From the NCBI RefSeq assembly GCF_004168585.1, contig NZ_PGVH01000007.1:225616-289615 (forward strand): a DNA stretch of 64,000 nucleotides, written 5' to 3'. Numbering within the stretch: position 1 is the first letter of the stretch; the number at the start of each line of letters is the position of its first letter. Positions 8,329 to 18,801 of this stretch are shown one piece after another. Below the pieces are notes generated by a model. The model made no database searches, was not told the origin of the DNA, and saw only the letters and a program-made list of their open reading frames with translations. Made by a program: the position numbers and the translations under genes. This DNA comes from Shewanella sp. OPT22. Its GTDB lineage: Bacteria; Pseudomonadota; Gammaproteobacteria; Enterobacterales; Shewanellaceae.

Positions 8329-11157
8329 TTATTTTAGCATCGGCTTTAAAAACCTTGCCGTATGCGACAATGGGTGTTCAGCGACTTGCTCAGGTGTACC
8401 ACAAGTTAAAATCGTGCCGCCACCCGATCCACCTTCTGGGCCAAGATCGACAATCCAATCTGCGGTTTTCACAACATCTAAATTGTGTTCAATCACTACA
8501 ACGGTATTACCGTGCGATTTTAATCTATGTAATACATCTAACAACATTTGAATGTCAGCAAAATGCAGGCCTGTTGTTGGCTCATCCAGAATATAAAGCG
8601 TTTTGCCTGTGTCACGTTTTGACAACTCTTTTGCTAACTTCACTCGCTGTGCTTCACCACCCGATAGCGTCGTTGCACTTTGTCCTAAACGAATATAAGA
8701 CAAGCCAACATCCATCAATGTCTGTAGCTTACGAGACACCGCAGGAATAGCATCGAAAAATTCACGAGCATCTTCAACGGTCATTTGCAGGACTTCGTGA
8801 ATGTTTTTTCCTTTATAACGTACCTCTAAGGTTTCGCGGTTATAGCGCTGACCATTACAAGAATCACAAGGGACATAAACATCAGGTAAAAAGTGCATCT
8901 CAACTTTAATGAGGCCATCACCTTGGCAGGCTTCACAACGGCCACCTTTAACGTTAAACGAAAAACGTCCAACTTGGTAACCACGGCTACGAGCTTCTTG
9001 TGTACCAGCAAAGATTTCACGAATCGGCGTAAATATTCCAGTATACGTTGCAGGGTTAGAACGAGGTGTACGTCCAATCGGGCTTTGATCAATATCGACC
9101 ACTTTGTCGCAATGATCCATACCAATAACTTCATCGTACGGTGCTGGCTCTGTAACCGTAGCTTTGTTTAATACCTTATGAGCAATTCGGTAAAAGGTAT
9201 CGTTGATCAGTGTTGATTTGCCTGAGCCTGAAACCCCTGTTATACAAGTCATCAAACCTACAGGAATCGCTAAATCGACATTTTTAAGGTTATTGCCTCG
9301 TGCACCTTTAAGCTCAATGAGTTTTTCAGCATCATAAGGAACTCGGTCACCTTTCACATGGATCTTTAACTCACCAGATAGGTATTTACCTGTAACAGAG
9401 TCCTTGCACGATGTGATGTCATCAAATGTACCATCAGCAATAACTTGACCACCATGAACACCAGCACCAGGGCCAATATCGATAACATGATCCGCCATTC
9501 GAATAGCATCTTCATCATGCTCAACCACAATCACGGTATTCCCTAAATCCCGAAGGTGCTTCAAGGTACGAAGTAAGCGTTCGTTATCTCGTTGATGCAG
9601 ACCAATTGAAGGTTCATCAAGCACATACATCACGCCAACAAGACCAGCACCAATTTGGCTGGCTAATCGAATACGCTGTGCTTCACCACCAGAAAGTGTG
9701 TCAGCAGAACGAGATAGGTTAAGGTAGTTCAATCCCACATTTACAAGGAAGCCCAAACGCTCTTGAATTTCTTTTAAGATTTTTTCAGCGATTTTTGCTT
9801 TTTGACCTTCAAACACTAACTGATCAAAATAGGCTTTAGCTTCACCAATAGACCACGTAGTCAAAGCCGGTAAGTTGATATCGCCAATAAACACATTACG
9901 TGCTTCTTCTTTCAGGCGTGAACCATTACAACTTTGACAATGTTGAGTATTGATGAATTTTGCCAACTCCTCACGAACCGCATTGCTCTCGGTTTCTCGA
10001 TAACGGCGATCCATATTATTGAGGATGCCCTCAAATGGGTGATTACGATTAACTACGTCACCTTTATCGTTTACGTATTTAAAAGCAATTTTTTGACGAC
10101 CCGAACCGAAAAACACCAACTTTTGAATTTTTTCGTCCAACTCATTAAATGGCGCTTCGATATCAAAGCCATAATGTTCAGCTAATGAAGTCAACATTTG
10201 GAAGTAATAAAAATTACGTCTGTCCCAGCCTCGAATCGCACCACCAGCCAGTGATAAATCATCATTAATGACGACACGTTTTGGGTCAAAAAACTGCTGA
10301 ACGCCTAAACCATCACAAGTACCACAAGCCCCTGCAGGATTGTTAAATGAGAAAATTCGAGGCTCAAGTTCAGTAATGGAATAACCGCAATGTGGACAAG
10401 CAAAGTTAGCCGAAAAAATAAGAGGCTCATGACTTGCATCGTCATCCATCGACACGACATGTGCAATGCCACCAGATAGCTCAAGTGCGGTCTCAAACGA
10501 TTCTGCTAAACGCTGTTTTAAATCATCACGCACTTTAAAGCGATCCACCACGACTTCGATGGTGTGCTTTACGTGCAAATCTAGCGCTGGCGGGTCCGAT
10601 AAATCACACACATCACCATCAATTCGAGCACGTATATAACCTTGTGCTGCAAGACTCTCAAGTAACTTAACATGCTCACCTTTGCGAGCGTTAACAACAG
10701 GCGCTAACAGCATTTGACGGCTGCTTTCAGGCAGTTCAAGAACTTTGTCCACCATTTGACTTACCGTCTGCGCCGTCAATGCCTGATGATGAGTCGGGCA
10801 TCGAGGCTCACCGACTCGTGCGAACAAAAGGCGTAAGTAATCGTAGATTTCGGTGATGGTTCCAACTGTCGAGCGAGGATTGTGCGAGGTCGACTTTTGT
10901 TCAATCGAAATTGCAGGACTTAAGCCTTCAATGTGGTCGACATCTGGTTTCTCCATCAAACTTAAAAATTGACGGGCATAAGCTGATAGTGATTCAACGT
11001 ATCGACGTTGACCTTCTGCGTAAAGCGTATCAAAAGCTAAAGAAGATTTACCTGAGCCAGATAATCCCGTGATGACAATGAGTTTGTCTCTGGGAATGGT
11101 TAAATTGATATTTTTTAAATTATGGGTTCTGGCACCGCGTACTTCAATTTTATCCAT
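8329..11157 (-). CDS. uvrA: Excinuclease ABC subunit A
   Basis: The DNA-damage sensor of nucleotide excision repair, which loads UvrB at lesions. The length of 942 residues is normal. Two ABC ATPase modules are seen: Walker [10 protein letters not shown] near residue 31 and GVSGSGKS near 640. Signature motifs [12 protein letters not shown] and [12 protein letters not shown] and Walker B stretches [11 protein letters not shown] and [11 protein letters not shown] are present. Both zinc modules are visible (CPHC...CGTC and CEAC...CDSC). The gene is convergent with nothing on its downstream side and has its own terminator. I found no CTGT-N8-ACAG LexA-type box in the upstream stretch, which is unusual for a gammaproteobacterial uvrA. 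Confidence 0.98.
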   Translation of the reverse strand: MDKIEVRGARTHNLKNINLTIPRDKLIVITGLSGSGKSSLAFDTLYAEGQRRYVESLSAYARQFLSLMEKPDVDHIEGLSPAISIEQKSTSHNPRSTVGTITEIYDYLRLLFARVGEPRCPTHHQALTAQTVSQMVDKVLELPESSRQMLLAPVVNARKGEHVKLLESLAAQGYIRARIDGDVCDLSDPPALDLHVKHTIEVVVDRFKVRDDLKQRLAESFETALELSGGIAHVVSMDDDASHEPLIFSANFACPHCGYSITELEPRIFSFNNPAGACGTCDGLGVQQFFDPKRVVINDDLSLAGGAIRGWDRRNFYYFQMLTSLAEHYGFDIEAPFNELDEKIQKLVFFGSGRQKIAFKYVNDKGDVVNRNHPFEGILNNMDRRYRETESNAVREELAKFINTQHCQSCNGSRLKEEARNVFIGDINLPALTTWSIGEAKAYFDQLVFEGQKAKIAEKILKEIQERLGFLVNVGLNYLNLSRSADTLSGGEAQRIRLASQIGAGLVGVMYVLDEPSIGLHQRDNERLLRTLKHLRDLGNTVIVVEHDEDAIRMADHVIDIGPGAGVHGGQVIADGTFDDITSCKDSVTGKYLSGELKIHVKGDRVPYDAEKLIELKGARGNNLKNVDLAIPVGLMTCITGVSGSGKSTLINDTFYRIAHKVLNKATVTEPAPYDEVIGMDHCDKVVDIDQSPIGRTPRSNPATYTGIFTPIREIFAGTQEARSRGYQVGRFSFNVKGGRCEACQGDGLIKVEMHFLPDVYVPCDSCNGQRYNRETLEVRYKGKNIHEVLQMTVEDAREFFDAIPAVSRKLQTLMDVGLSYIRLGQSATTLSGGEAQRVKLAKELSKRDTGKTLYILDEPTTGLHFADIQMLLDVLHRLKSHGNTVVVIEHNLDVVKTADWIVDLGPEGGSGGGTILTCGTPEQVAEHPLSHTARFLKPMLK

Positions 11158-11521
11158 CTGACCCTATATACCCTTAGCTTTAAAATTCAGTCAGCTAGTA
11201 TGCCAGATTCTGTTTATTGAAGTAATGGTATTTACTGTGTTGGATGTTTTTCTGTTAAAGAAGAATAAAAGAGTTATAAGAAATCACTACAGTTTTAGTT
11301 ACTGTCAGTGAACTATTCAGAGGGTTTCTATCTGTTTCATCATCAGTCGATATGCGACTGAAACTTTATTAACGTGTTTACTTATCGCTATTTGAGGCTG
11401 ATCGTTTAAAATTGCTGCTATTGAAAACTTTTTCTGAAATGGCTCCTTTAAAGCAGCATGAAGCTATTCAATTAACACTGATTTTTAACGCTCATATACT
11501 CCTGGAGAACATACTTTATAA
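11158..11521. other. Intergenic region upstream of uvrA and downstream of the giant ankyrin gene
   Basis: 364 bases, AT-rich, with stops in all frames. It should hold the uvrA promoter, but I see no convincing -35/-10 pair or LexA-type palindrome. No hairpin with a T-tract is evident for the ankyrin gene. Confidence 0.5.
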
Positions 11522-14500
11522 TTAACTGCTAGCTATATCGGTTGTCGTTTTGTCAAAGTATTTGAGCCTTGCAGATCTAGCAGTATCTACTTGTTCAGCT
11601 TCATCTTGCTCAGTTTCAGAAGCAAATCTCACCTTCTTTTTAGCGTCTAATCTTATACCTTTTCCGGAGAAAGCTTCTATTTTAGCCACTCGAGTTCGAG
11701 GCTTACCTTGTTTAATGGTGTGAGAGCCTTTGCGTCGTTGCTTAGCATGGGACTCTAATTTTTTCGATTTTGAGCGCATATCCAAATCTCTTAAAGTATC
11801 TAGTGCATCAAACTTCTTAAGGTGAACAAGCCATTGAACAAATGTCACCAAATCCATTTTACTTTCAAGTTCAAAAAGTAATTCTGAAACAATTTCTTCT
11901 TCATTTTCCTTTGATGCTTTCATCAGTGCATCCCCCATCCTGCTCGCAAATTGTTCAGCAGGATAAAGTAAAGGCGCTCTTTCAGCTGGAGGTTCTGCAG
12001 GTAATTCTCGTTCATTACGATTTATCTTCATCAACCTTAGCCACACTTTTAATTTTGAATACCTAAGAGCCATATCAGGTAATGCTTCCCCTTTGAAATT
12101 CGGAGGTGTTATAAAATTAAAATATCTCTTAGATAAAAATTCGATCATTACAACCGAATCAGATAAAACGGCTCGCTCATAGAGTGAGTGCTTTTTATGA
12201 CTTTCTGTCAACACATCATAAGTTAACAATTGAATTCGTTCGAGTTCTGCTAATGCCGTGATGTTGTTCCATTCAACTGCGCAAGCTACTACATCATATC
12301 CAAACTTATTTTTTGCATTCCATTGCTCTCCCATTCTTTTTGTCATTTGATTAATGGTACGAACATTACCGGTTTGTATAGCGTAATGAATGGGCAACAT
12401 GCCACTTTTATCGTATTCAAACAGGGATTCTGTTGGCATTAATTCTAAGATAGATTCAATGTTGCAATATGAATGATTGTACAGTGCACAGTGTAAGAGA
12501 TTCTGTTCATTATCATTTTTTAAGTCAGCAAGCGCGTTAGTTTCAGGTTCAAAATTTTTGATCAACCAATGAGCAATATCTATTCTTCCTGACAGTAATG
12601 TTTTAGAAAGTAAATTATTACCACCTTTACAGGAATTAACATGCTCCACTGCACACAGATTGTATTTTTTGAGCATTTCAGCAATTTCGATAAAGTCATT
12701 AGGTTTACAGTTGAAAATAAACTCTAGTCTTAATTTTGCTTGCTTTTTCCCCGATTGACTCAGATCTTCACCTGCAGCTTCTAGCATGGCTTTTACTATG
12801 TTTAATGGCGCAGTTTCTATAGCATAAGCGATAGCAGATGGCTTTTGTTGCTTCAGTATACGAAAAATGTCTGAACCCATTCTCTTTGAAAGCTCTCTAA
12901 CGGCAGTTATATTCCCACTCTGTATTGCGTAATGTATGGGTGTCATACCATCTCCGTTGTGTTCAAAGAGGAATTCTTGCGAAAACAGATCTAAAATAGG
13001 TTTTATGGAATAATCACCTTGATTCTTAACGGCACAATGTAAAAGGTTTTCCCTATTTTTATTTATACCACCGAGCAGAGGCCGAGCTTCAGCTTTATAA
13101 TTTTTGATTAAATAAGTAACAATATCAATTCGCCTCAATAACAAAGCTTGAGAAAGTAAATTATTTCCTCCGTCCCAAGTATTACCTTGATAAACAAAAC
13201 CTAAACGACATTGACTTAACACCTCTGCAACTTCGACGAATTCCTCAGGCCTGTGATCGAGTAGAAATCCTAAGCTAAATCGGCTTGTCTGAAAGCCTCG
13301 AAGGCTGTGCTTTTTGGCCGTTTCTTCAAGCAAGGTTTTTACGACCTCAAATGGAGCTGTAGTAATTGCATACGATAATGGAGATCGCTCACTCGTATTA
13401 TTCGGATCCGATTTATAAAAAATATCTGCACCATGGGTTAATAGGTATTTGACATCATCAGAGGATTTCATGTCCGTCACATCAGTAAGCTCAGAGCTAT
13501 GACTAATTAAGTAACTGATCGCCAAACAGTTCCTAGCACCGATGGCATAGTGAAGTGGAAGCCAACCTTTGTCATCGAAAATATTACAATCTACTCTCGA
13601 TAACAAAAAGCACTGGTATGCACGTTTGCCATCAAAATCTGGACTACCCTGATGTTCTAAGAGAATGTTATTGCTTGCTTGAAATTCGAACAGAAGTTTG
13701 ACGAGTGGTGCTCCTTCTGTCTTTACGGCAATATGTAATGCCGTTCTGCCATTTTTATCTTGTATATTAACATTAACACCTGGAACTAACATTGCTTGAA
13801 ATAACTCCAATTCCCCTGAAGATGCGGCAAGGATCAAAGGAGGAGTCACTCCATCTTGAAATGCATTAGGATCTGCGCCCTTTTCGAGTAGTAATTTGAC
13901 CATGGGGACATTTCTAGCCTCAATGGCGAGCATTAGAGGAGTTTTTCCTGTTACTGAAGATGAGGAGTTTATGACTTTTACGGTTTTAGGGCTGTCGAGC
14001 ATTTTTGCCACTAACCATGTATCACCTTTCATTACCGCTAGATCAAATGCCGTCTGACCTTTCTTGTTTTCTCGATTATTCCAATGCTGTATTCGTCCCA
14101 AAAATGGAGTGAGTAACTCCACATAACCAGACTCACGTTGAAGTAAGTCATGTATTGAACTATTTCCCGTGTCAGGATCGATTCTGAGTCGTTTAGGTCC
14201 CCCCTCAGATACAGACGTTTCTCCAAAGGGTGACCAATCTTCAGGCAAACCGGATAATGGATCAGCACCTTGTTGTCTTAAGAATTCAGCAGCTTCAAAG
14301 TGACTGGTCTGAAGAGCACATACCATTGGGTTATAACTTGAGTGACTGAAATCATTGGCATCTCCACCATGCTCAATGAGAAGCTCTAGCACACCTAAAT
14401 CCCCATGATACGCAGCTAAATGAATCACTTTGTCATTCCGATTGGCAGGGTCATTTGCAGAAAAGCCATTTTCCAATAGAAGCTTTACAAGATCAGTTTT

Positions 14501-16099
14501 TTTTAGCTGTATTGCCAACCCAAGTGGGCAGAGGTTGTAACCAGCCGTTTTTTCACGTTTAATATTTTCAGTGGAAATTAAAATTTTAACCATTTCAGGA
14601 TCACCACTTTCAATGGCCATCCCTAACTCAGTTCTGCTAGGGGCAATGCCAACAGAAGTGCTCACATTGTCTGGTGGTCTCCAAAGGTTTACTGCAACTC
14701 CTCCATCGACCAAATATTTTACAAGCTGTTTGCAGTTAAATTTGACGGCTGTGTGTAATACGGTTTCTCCTGTGTCTACATTATAGTGAGGGACTCTTCG
14801 AATTCTCGGATCAAAACTGTCCACCCAAAAACCTAAAGATGTAAATCCTTTTTTGTTTTTCACTTCAGTATCAGCACCATAACCGATGATGAAATCGATT
14901 ACGGGGAAGTTGTAATTCAAACTTGCAATATGAAGCGCCGTGTTGCCAGCTTCATCGAGGGGAGTGTCTATATCAATTTTCGATGTTTCGAGAATTGTTT
15001 TTATCGCATCAGGTTCTCCTAATGCTGACGCTCTTTTGAGCAGTGTTTTTATCTGCTTTTCAGTAAAGCCACTTTTTATTTGAATTTTAAGATTTTCATA
15101 ATCTCTTATCGCTAGAAAGTAGTCCGCAGACTCTATTGCAGAAAGCCGCTCAAGAACAGGTGGTTTATCACATGCGCTTAGCTTTCTAGCTAAATCTAGA
15201 GCATCAAATTTGAGGGGCGCCAATTTAGAGTGACGTTGTTTCATTGCAATATCTAATGATTGAGCTGACTTTGAATTACGGTAAGAATGTTCAAGCTGAC
15301 AATCGTTTTCATCCAGAGAGTGTTCAACAAGCATTACTGGAGTTATAAAGTCACCTTTCTCGTAAAAGTCGTTGATAAACCTTACTCTTTCACGTGCATT
15401 GCAACGTTTAAATGCAGCGTTCATTTCATCGCTTTGTTCGTTTTCGGAAGCCTCGATAAAAATACGTTCATTTTCTGTGAGTAATTCAAACTCTTTTTGT
15501 TCCGGATTAGAAGGTACAAAGCCTTCACTCAAGAGTTCATCTAATCGGTCACTACCCACTTCAGCACTAGGCTTAATGCCGTAATGCTCTGACTTCGTAG
15601 GTCTAGCGGTATTGGACAATGGGCAAGCGCCAGTATCTTCAGGTTCTACATCGTTGTGAGCAGCCATAAGTGGGTGCGACTCTGTTGGTAGTAATACGCA
15701 GGTCTTTACTACCGCTTCATTATTCCTGTGCCAATCTGTACGAGCTAAATGTTCAAGTTTAGGGCTAATTCCTTCTGTAACGCTCCAATCACTCCTTTGT
15801 AAATCCTCACTTGTTCCAAGCTCTGAAGAAGTTAAATGCGCTTCTGGCTCTTGTGCTAGGTTTTCAAGTACTAATTCGCACTTTTCTTGCACTTCGGTAT
15901 CACCCAACCAATTTGATAAGTTTGAACTTTCGGAGGGAGCACTATTCTTAGATGCTGATTCTTTTTCTGAAATAACACACCATTGCTCGCCTTCAACATC
16001 CATATGTATTTTAAGCTTACTATCAGGTTGTTCAGTGCCCTGTGCTTCGGCTTCGCTGGTAGGTGAGCTTGAAAAAAGCTCCAAGGAGAACATCGTCAT
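11522..16099 (-). CDS. Giant ankyrin-repeat protein
   Basis: A 1525-residue protein. The first ~290 residues are acidic and apparently disordered. Residues ~310-905 carry ten or more ankyrin repeats, with cores such as GNTALHIASLNYNFPVIDFI, GKTPLMLAIEARNVPMVKLL and RTALHIAVKTEGAPLVKLL. Residues ~906-1086 and ~1087-1263 are two copies of a longer supermodule that ends in an ankyrin pair (GMTPIHYAIQSGN / GMLPIHYAIQTGN). The C-terminus after ~1440 is strongly basic (KSKKLESHAKQRRKG) and then mixed charge. There is no signal peptide. It probably acts as a protein-binding scaffold or an exported effector, the latter being inference only. It lies between uvrA and yajR-ssb, and its AT-richness fits an accessory gene. 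Confidence 0.85.
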   Translation of the reverse strand: MTMFSLELFSSSPTSEAEAQGTEQPDSKLKIHMDVEGEQWCVISEKESASKNSAPSESSNLSNWLGDTEVQEKCELVLENLAQEPEAHLTSSELGTSEDLQRSDWSVTEGISPKLEHLARTDWHRNNEAVVKTCVLLPTESHPLMAAHNDVEPEDTGACPLSNTARPTKSEHYGIKPSAEVGSDRLDELLSEGFVPSNPEQKEFELLTENERIFIEASENEQSDEMNAAFKRCNARERVRFINDFYEKGDFITPVMLVEHSLDENDCQLEHSYRNSKSAQSLDIAMKQRHSKLAPLKFDALDLARKLSACDKPPVLERLSAIESADYFLAIRDYENLKIQIKSGFTEKQIKTLLKRASALGEPDAIKTILETSKIDIDTPLDEAGNTALHIASLNYNFPVIDFIIGYGADTEVKNKKGFTSLGFWVDSFDPRIRRVPHYNVDTGETVLHTAVKFNCKQLVKYLVDGGVAVNLWRPPDNVSTSVGIAPSRTELGMAIESGDPEMVKILISTENIKREKTAGYNLCPLGLAIQLKKTDLVKLLLENGFSANDPANRNDKVIHLAAYHGDLGVLELLIEHGGDANDFSHSSYNPMVCALQTSHFEAAEFLRQQGADPLSGLPEDWSPFGETSVSEGGPKRLRIDPDTGNSSIHDLLQRESGYVELLTPFLGRIQHWNNRENKKGQTAFDLAVMKGDTWLVAKMLDSPKTVKVINSSSSVTGKTPLMLAIEARNVPMVKLLLEKGADPNAFQDGVTPPLILAASSGELELFQAMLVPGVNVNIQDKNGRTALHIAVKTEGAPLVKLLFEFQASNNILLEHQGSPDFDGKRAYQCFLLSRVDCNIFDDKGWLPLHYAIGARNCLAISYLISHSSELTDVTDMKSSDDVKYLLTHGADIFYKSDPNNTSERSPLSYAITTAPFEVVKTLLEETAKKHSLRGFQTSRFSLGFLLDHRPEEFVEVAEVLSQCRLGFVYQGNTWDGGNNLLSQALLLRRIDIVTYLIKNYKAEARPLLGGINKNRENLLHCAVKNQGDYSIKPILDLFSQEFLFEHNGDGMTPIHYAIQSGNITAVRELSKRMGSDIFRILKQQKPSAIAYAIETAPLNIVKAMLEAAGEDLSQSGKKQAKLRLEFIFNCKPNDFIEIAEMLKKYNLCAVEHVNSCKGGNNLLSKTLLSGRIDIAHWLIKNFEPETNALADLKNDNEQNLLHCALYNHSYCNIESILELMPTESLFEYDKSGMLPIHYAIQTGNVRTINQMTKRMGEQWNAKNKFGYDVVACAVEWNNITALAELERIQLLTYDVLTESHKKHSLYERAVLSDSVVMIEFLSKRYFNFITPPNFKGEALPDMALRYSKLKVWLRLMKINRNERELPAEPPAERAPLLYPAEQFASRMGDALMKASKENEEEIVSELLFELESKMDLVTFVQWLVHLKKFDALDTLRDLDMRSKSKKLESHAKQRRKGSHTIKQGKPRTRVAKIEAFSGKGIRLDAKKKVRFASETEQDEAEQVDTARSARLKYFDKTTTDIASS
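12311..13384 (-). repeat. Tandem duplication of a ~180-residue ankyrin supermodule
   Basis: Copy 1 (13384-12842, residues ~906-1086) and copy 2 (12841-12311, residues ~1087-1263) align along their full length. Shared landmarks in order are SYAITTAP / AYAIETAP, GGNNLLSQALL / GGNNLLSKTLL, RIDI..LIKN, NLLHCA, and PIHYAIQ.GN.....KRMG. The copies have diverged at the DNA level, so the duplication is old. Confidence 0.8.
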
Positions 16100-16541
16100 G
16101 AGTTAAAAGCACTTGTAATCAATGGAATTAGACTAAACGAGTTAGGTTTTTATGCAATGTATATGAATTAAAATTATAATTAAGCAAATCTACACTTAAT
16201 CTATGAAACACGTTATGACATTATTGTTCCGTGCATTTTTAAATTAATCTACACCTATAAAACGCAATGCAATGAAAATCCTACCTTTAAGAGACTAAAC
16301 AGAACATTGCACTTAATTCAGTGAAGGAAGTGATTTTTTAACAAAAAAACAGTAATCACGCTATTTAAAGCGAACTATCATTAAACTTATTTATTATTTA
16401 CCACTTTCTCCAATTACTGTTAGATATCTCAACAACTTACCTGACCTTAAACTGTACGGCGTCTTGATTTTTTTTGAGTAGAGCATTTTCACTATGTTAT
16501 TATGCGTTCCCTTCTGTTTTATTGATGTTTAAGGCTCCCAT
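16100..16541. other. Intergenic region between the divergent giant ankyrin gene and yajR
   Basis: 442 bases, strongly AT-rich, with no ORF of note. Promoters for both divergent genes must lie here, but none is clear enough to mark. I saw no repeat element or RNA gene. Confidence 0.5.
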
Positions 16542-17906
16542 ATGGTCAACAATGGCTTATCTAAAATAGAGAAAAAAGTCGCATTTTCTCTGGCAAGTGT
16601 ATTCGGCCTCCGAATGATGGGGCTTTTCATGATCATGCCGGTTTTTGCCTTGTATGGTCAGCACTTAACAGGGTTCTCTCCATTGTGGGTAGGTATTGCT
16701 ATTGGTGCCTACGGTTTAACCCAAGCCTTATTGCAAATCCCAATGGGTATTCTTTCTGATAAGTTTGGACGAAAGCCCATTATTCTCATTGGTTTAGTCT
16801 TGTTCGCCATCGGTAGCTTAATCGCTGCTTCGGCAGACAGTATTTATATGGTTGTCTTTGGTCGAGCAGTGCAAGGAATGGGGGCAATTGCCGCCGCAGT
16901 TTTGGCACTGGCTTCAGATTTAACTCGTGATGAGCAGCGAACCAAAGTCATGGCGATCATTGGCATGTGCATTGGTTTTTCGTTTGCACTAGCCTTGTTA
17001 GCGGGCCCCATTGTTGCAGAGCACCTGGGCCTTCATGGTCTGTTCCTGATGACAGCTGCCTTTGCCGTATTGGGGATGCTGATTGTTCAGTTCTTCGTGC
17101 CTGACCCAGTAACCCATGCTCCTAAAGGTGATACAACTGCAGCGCCTGCACGTTTGAAAGCCATGTTAAAAAACCCTCAGCTCGTGCGTTTAGATGCGGG
17201 GATTTTCATCCTTCATCTAACATTAACAGCGGTGTTCGTTGCATTACCTTTTGTTTTAGTCCACGCAGGATTCCCTAAAGAAGAGCATTGGAAACTGTAT
17301 TTTCCAACGTTTATCGGCGCCTTCTTCTTGATGGTTCCGTTAATCATCATTGGCGTTAAGAAGAAAAATACCAAAGCCACTTTCCAGATTTCACTGTTAA
17401 TAATGCTAGCAGCATTAGCAATCCTAGCAATTTCAGGCCAGTTCTGGGCGATTGCCGTTGCTATTCTCTTGTTCTTCACTGCTTTTAACTACTTAGAAGC
17501 CTCGTTACCAAGCTTAATCGCTAAATTCTGTCCTGTTGGCGATAAAGGGTCTGCCATGGGTATCTACTCCACAAGCCAATTTTTAGGTGCATTCTGTGGC
17601 GGCATGATGGGCGGTAGTATGTATCAATTTGTTGGTAGTACAGGCGTCTTTATCTTCGCCTTCGTACTCGTCACAATTTGGTTGTTATTATCAATTGGAA
17701 TGAAAAACCCTGTCCTACTGAAAAGTTACACATTAACGGCTAATATTAAAAATAAGCAGCACGCTAAAACCATGGCTGAAGAACTCGCAAATCTAAAAGG
17801 TGTTGCTGAAGCAACCTTGATTGCCGAAGAGCAAGCAGCCTACCTCAAGGTAAATGATCAATTTGATTTATCCGAGGCTCGAGCTGTGTTAGGCTCTACT
17901 GAATAA
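16542..17906 (+). CDS. yajR: YajR-type MFS transporter with C-terminal ferredoxin-like domain
   Basis: A 454-residue inner-membrane transporter, the same length as I recall for E. coli YajR. Twelve hydrophobic segments fill residues ~15-390. Motif A is clear (GILSDKFGRKPIILIG, near residue 70). The last ~65 residues are soluble and resemble the YAM ferredoxin-like domain, with alternating helix and strand. The substrate is unknown; the family belongs to the drug:H+ antiporters. It lies about 110 bases upstream of ssb on the same strand, an arrangement familiar from Shewanella-type genomes. Confidence 0.85.
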   Translation: MVNNGLSKIEKKVAFSLASVFGLRMMGLFMIMPVFALYGQHLTGFSPLWVGIAIGAYGLTQALLQIPMGILSDKFGRKPIILIGLVLFAIGSLIAASADSIYMVVFGRAVQGMGAIAAAVLALASDLTRDEQRTKVMAIIGMCIGFSFALALLAGPIVAEHLGLHGLFLMTAAFAVLGMLIVQFFVPDPVTHAPKGDTTAAPARLKAMLKNPQLVRLDAGIFILHLTLTAVFVALPFVLVHAGFPKEEHWKLYFPTFIGAFFLMVPLIIIGVKKKNTKATFQISLLIMLAALAILAISGQFWAIAVAILLFFTAFNYLEASLPSLIAKFCPVGDKGSAMGIYSTSQFLGAFCGGMMGGSMYQFVGSTGVFIFAFVLVTIWLLLSIGMKNPVLLKSYTLTANIKNKQHAKTMAEELANLKGVAEATLIAEEQAAYLKVNDQFDLSEARAVLGSTE

Positions 17907-18016
17907 TCTATTCATGCCTTTGAATGAGCAGAATTCAGAGGCATATCAAAAAACCGCGTACCTTTGCCGTAACGCAAGTAAGCAATAAAATATATAAAGA
18001 CTCTCAGGAGATATTA

Positions 18017-18643
18017 ATGGCCAGTCGTGGTGTTAATAAAGTAATTTTAGTTGGCAACTTAGGACGTGATCCTGAACTACGCTACATGCCAAACGGCAAT
18101 GCTGTAGCAAACTTCACGATTGCTACAAGTGAAACATGGAAAGACCAACAAGGTCAGCAACAAGAACGTACTGAATGGCATAACATTGTAATGTATCGTC
18201 GTTTAGCTGAAGTTGCAGGCGAGTACCTTAAGAAAGGTGCAAAAGTTTATGTTGAAGGTCGTCTACAAACAAGTAAGTGGCAAGATCAACAAACTGGGCA
18301 AGATAAGTATCGCACTGAAATCGTTGCTAATGAAATGCAAATGTTAGACAGCCGTGGTGGTAACGGTGGCCAAGGTGGTGGTTACGGTGGACAAGCTCCA
18401 CAGCAGCAATCTTACGGTTCTTCTGCACCACAGCAACAGCAATCAGCTCCGGCTTATCAATCACAGCCACAGCAGCAACAATCTGCGCCTGCGTATCAGC
18501 CTGTTCAACAACAGCAACAATCTGCGCCTGCACAGCAATCTGCTCCAGCTAAGCCTGCTCAATCACAACCGCAGCAGCCTCAGCAACAACAAAATTACAC
18601 GCCAAATCTTGATGATGGTTGGGACGACGATATCCCATTCTAA
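18017..18643 (+). CDS. ssb: Single-stranded DNA-binding protein
   Basis: SSB coats single-stranded DNA as a tetramer and recruits replication and repair enzymes. The OB-fold is at residues ~1-112 ([16 protein letters not shown] ... TEWHNIVMY). A long Gln/Pro/Ala/Ser linker follows, and the acidic tip DDDIPF is the partner-binding tail. I chose the ATG at 18017 because CAGGAG lies about 8 bases upstream and the protein then starts exactly like known SSBs; the frame is open for 31 more codons upstream. The protein is 208 residues, at the long end owing to the Gln-rich linker. Confidence 0.98.
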   Translation: MASRGVNKVILVGNLGRDPELRYMPNGNAVANFTIATSETWKDQQGQQQERTEWHNIVMYRRLAEVAGEYLKKGAKVYVEGRLQTSKWQDQQTGQDKYRTEIVANEMQMLDSRGGNGGQGGGYGGQAPQQQSYGSSAPQQQQSAPAYQSQPQQQQSAPAYQPVQQQQQSAPAQQSAPAKPAQSQPQQPQQQQNYTPNLDDGWDDDIPF

Positions 18644-18679
18644 CTTAAGACAAAAATCAAAATGTTGATAAACATTCCT

Positions 18680-18707
18680 AAAAAGCCGCTATTTAGCGGC
18701 TTTTTTA
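18680..18707 (+). terminator. Intrinsic terminator of ssb
   Basis: AAAAGCCGCTA and TAGCGGCTTTT pair around a two- to four-base loop, followed by a run of T residues. It lies about 37 bases after the ssb stop. Confidence 0.9.
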
Positions 18708-18801
18708 TTTCAATGGAATGATCACAATCCGTAAGAGCTTGATTTCTTTAGCTGCTGAGTGATGTAATACCAACTACAGGAAAAACATAACAAGGACCGT
18801 T

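Noticed and set aside
18361-18600. Repeat array in ssb (CAGCAGCAA-rich stretch)
   Set aside because: It codes for the Gln-rich linker of SSB and has no spacer-repeat structure; it is not a CRISPR or satellite.
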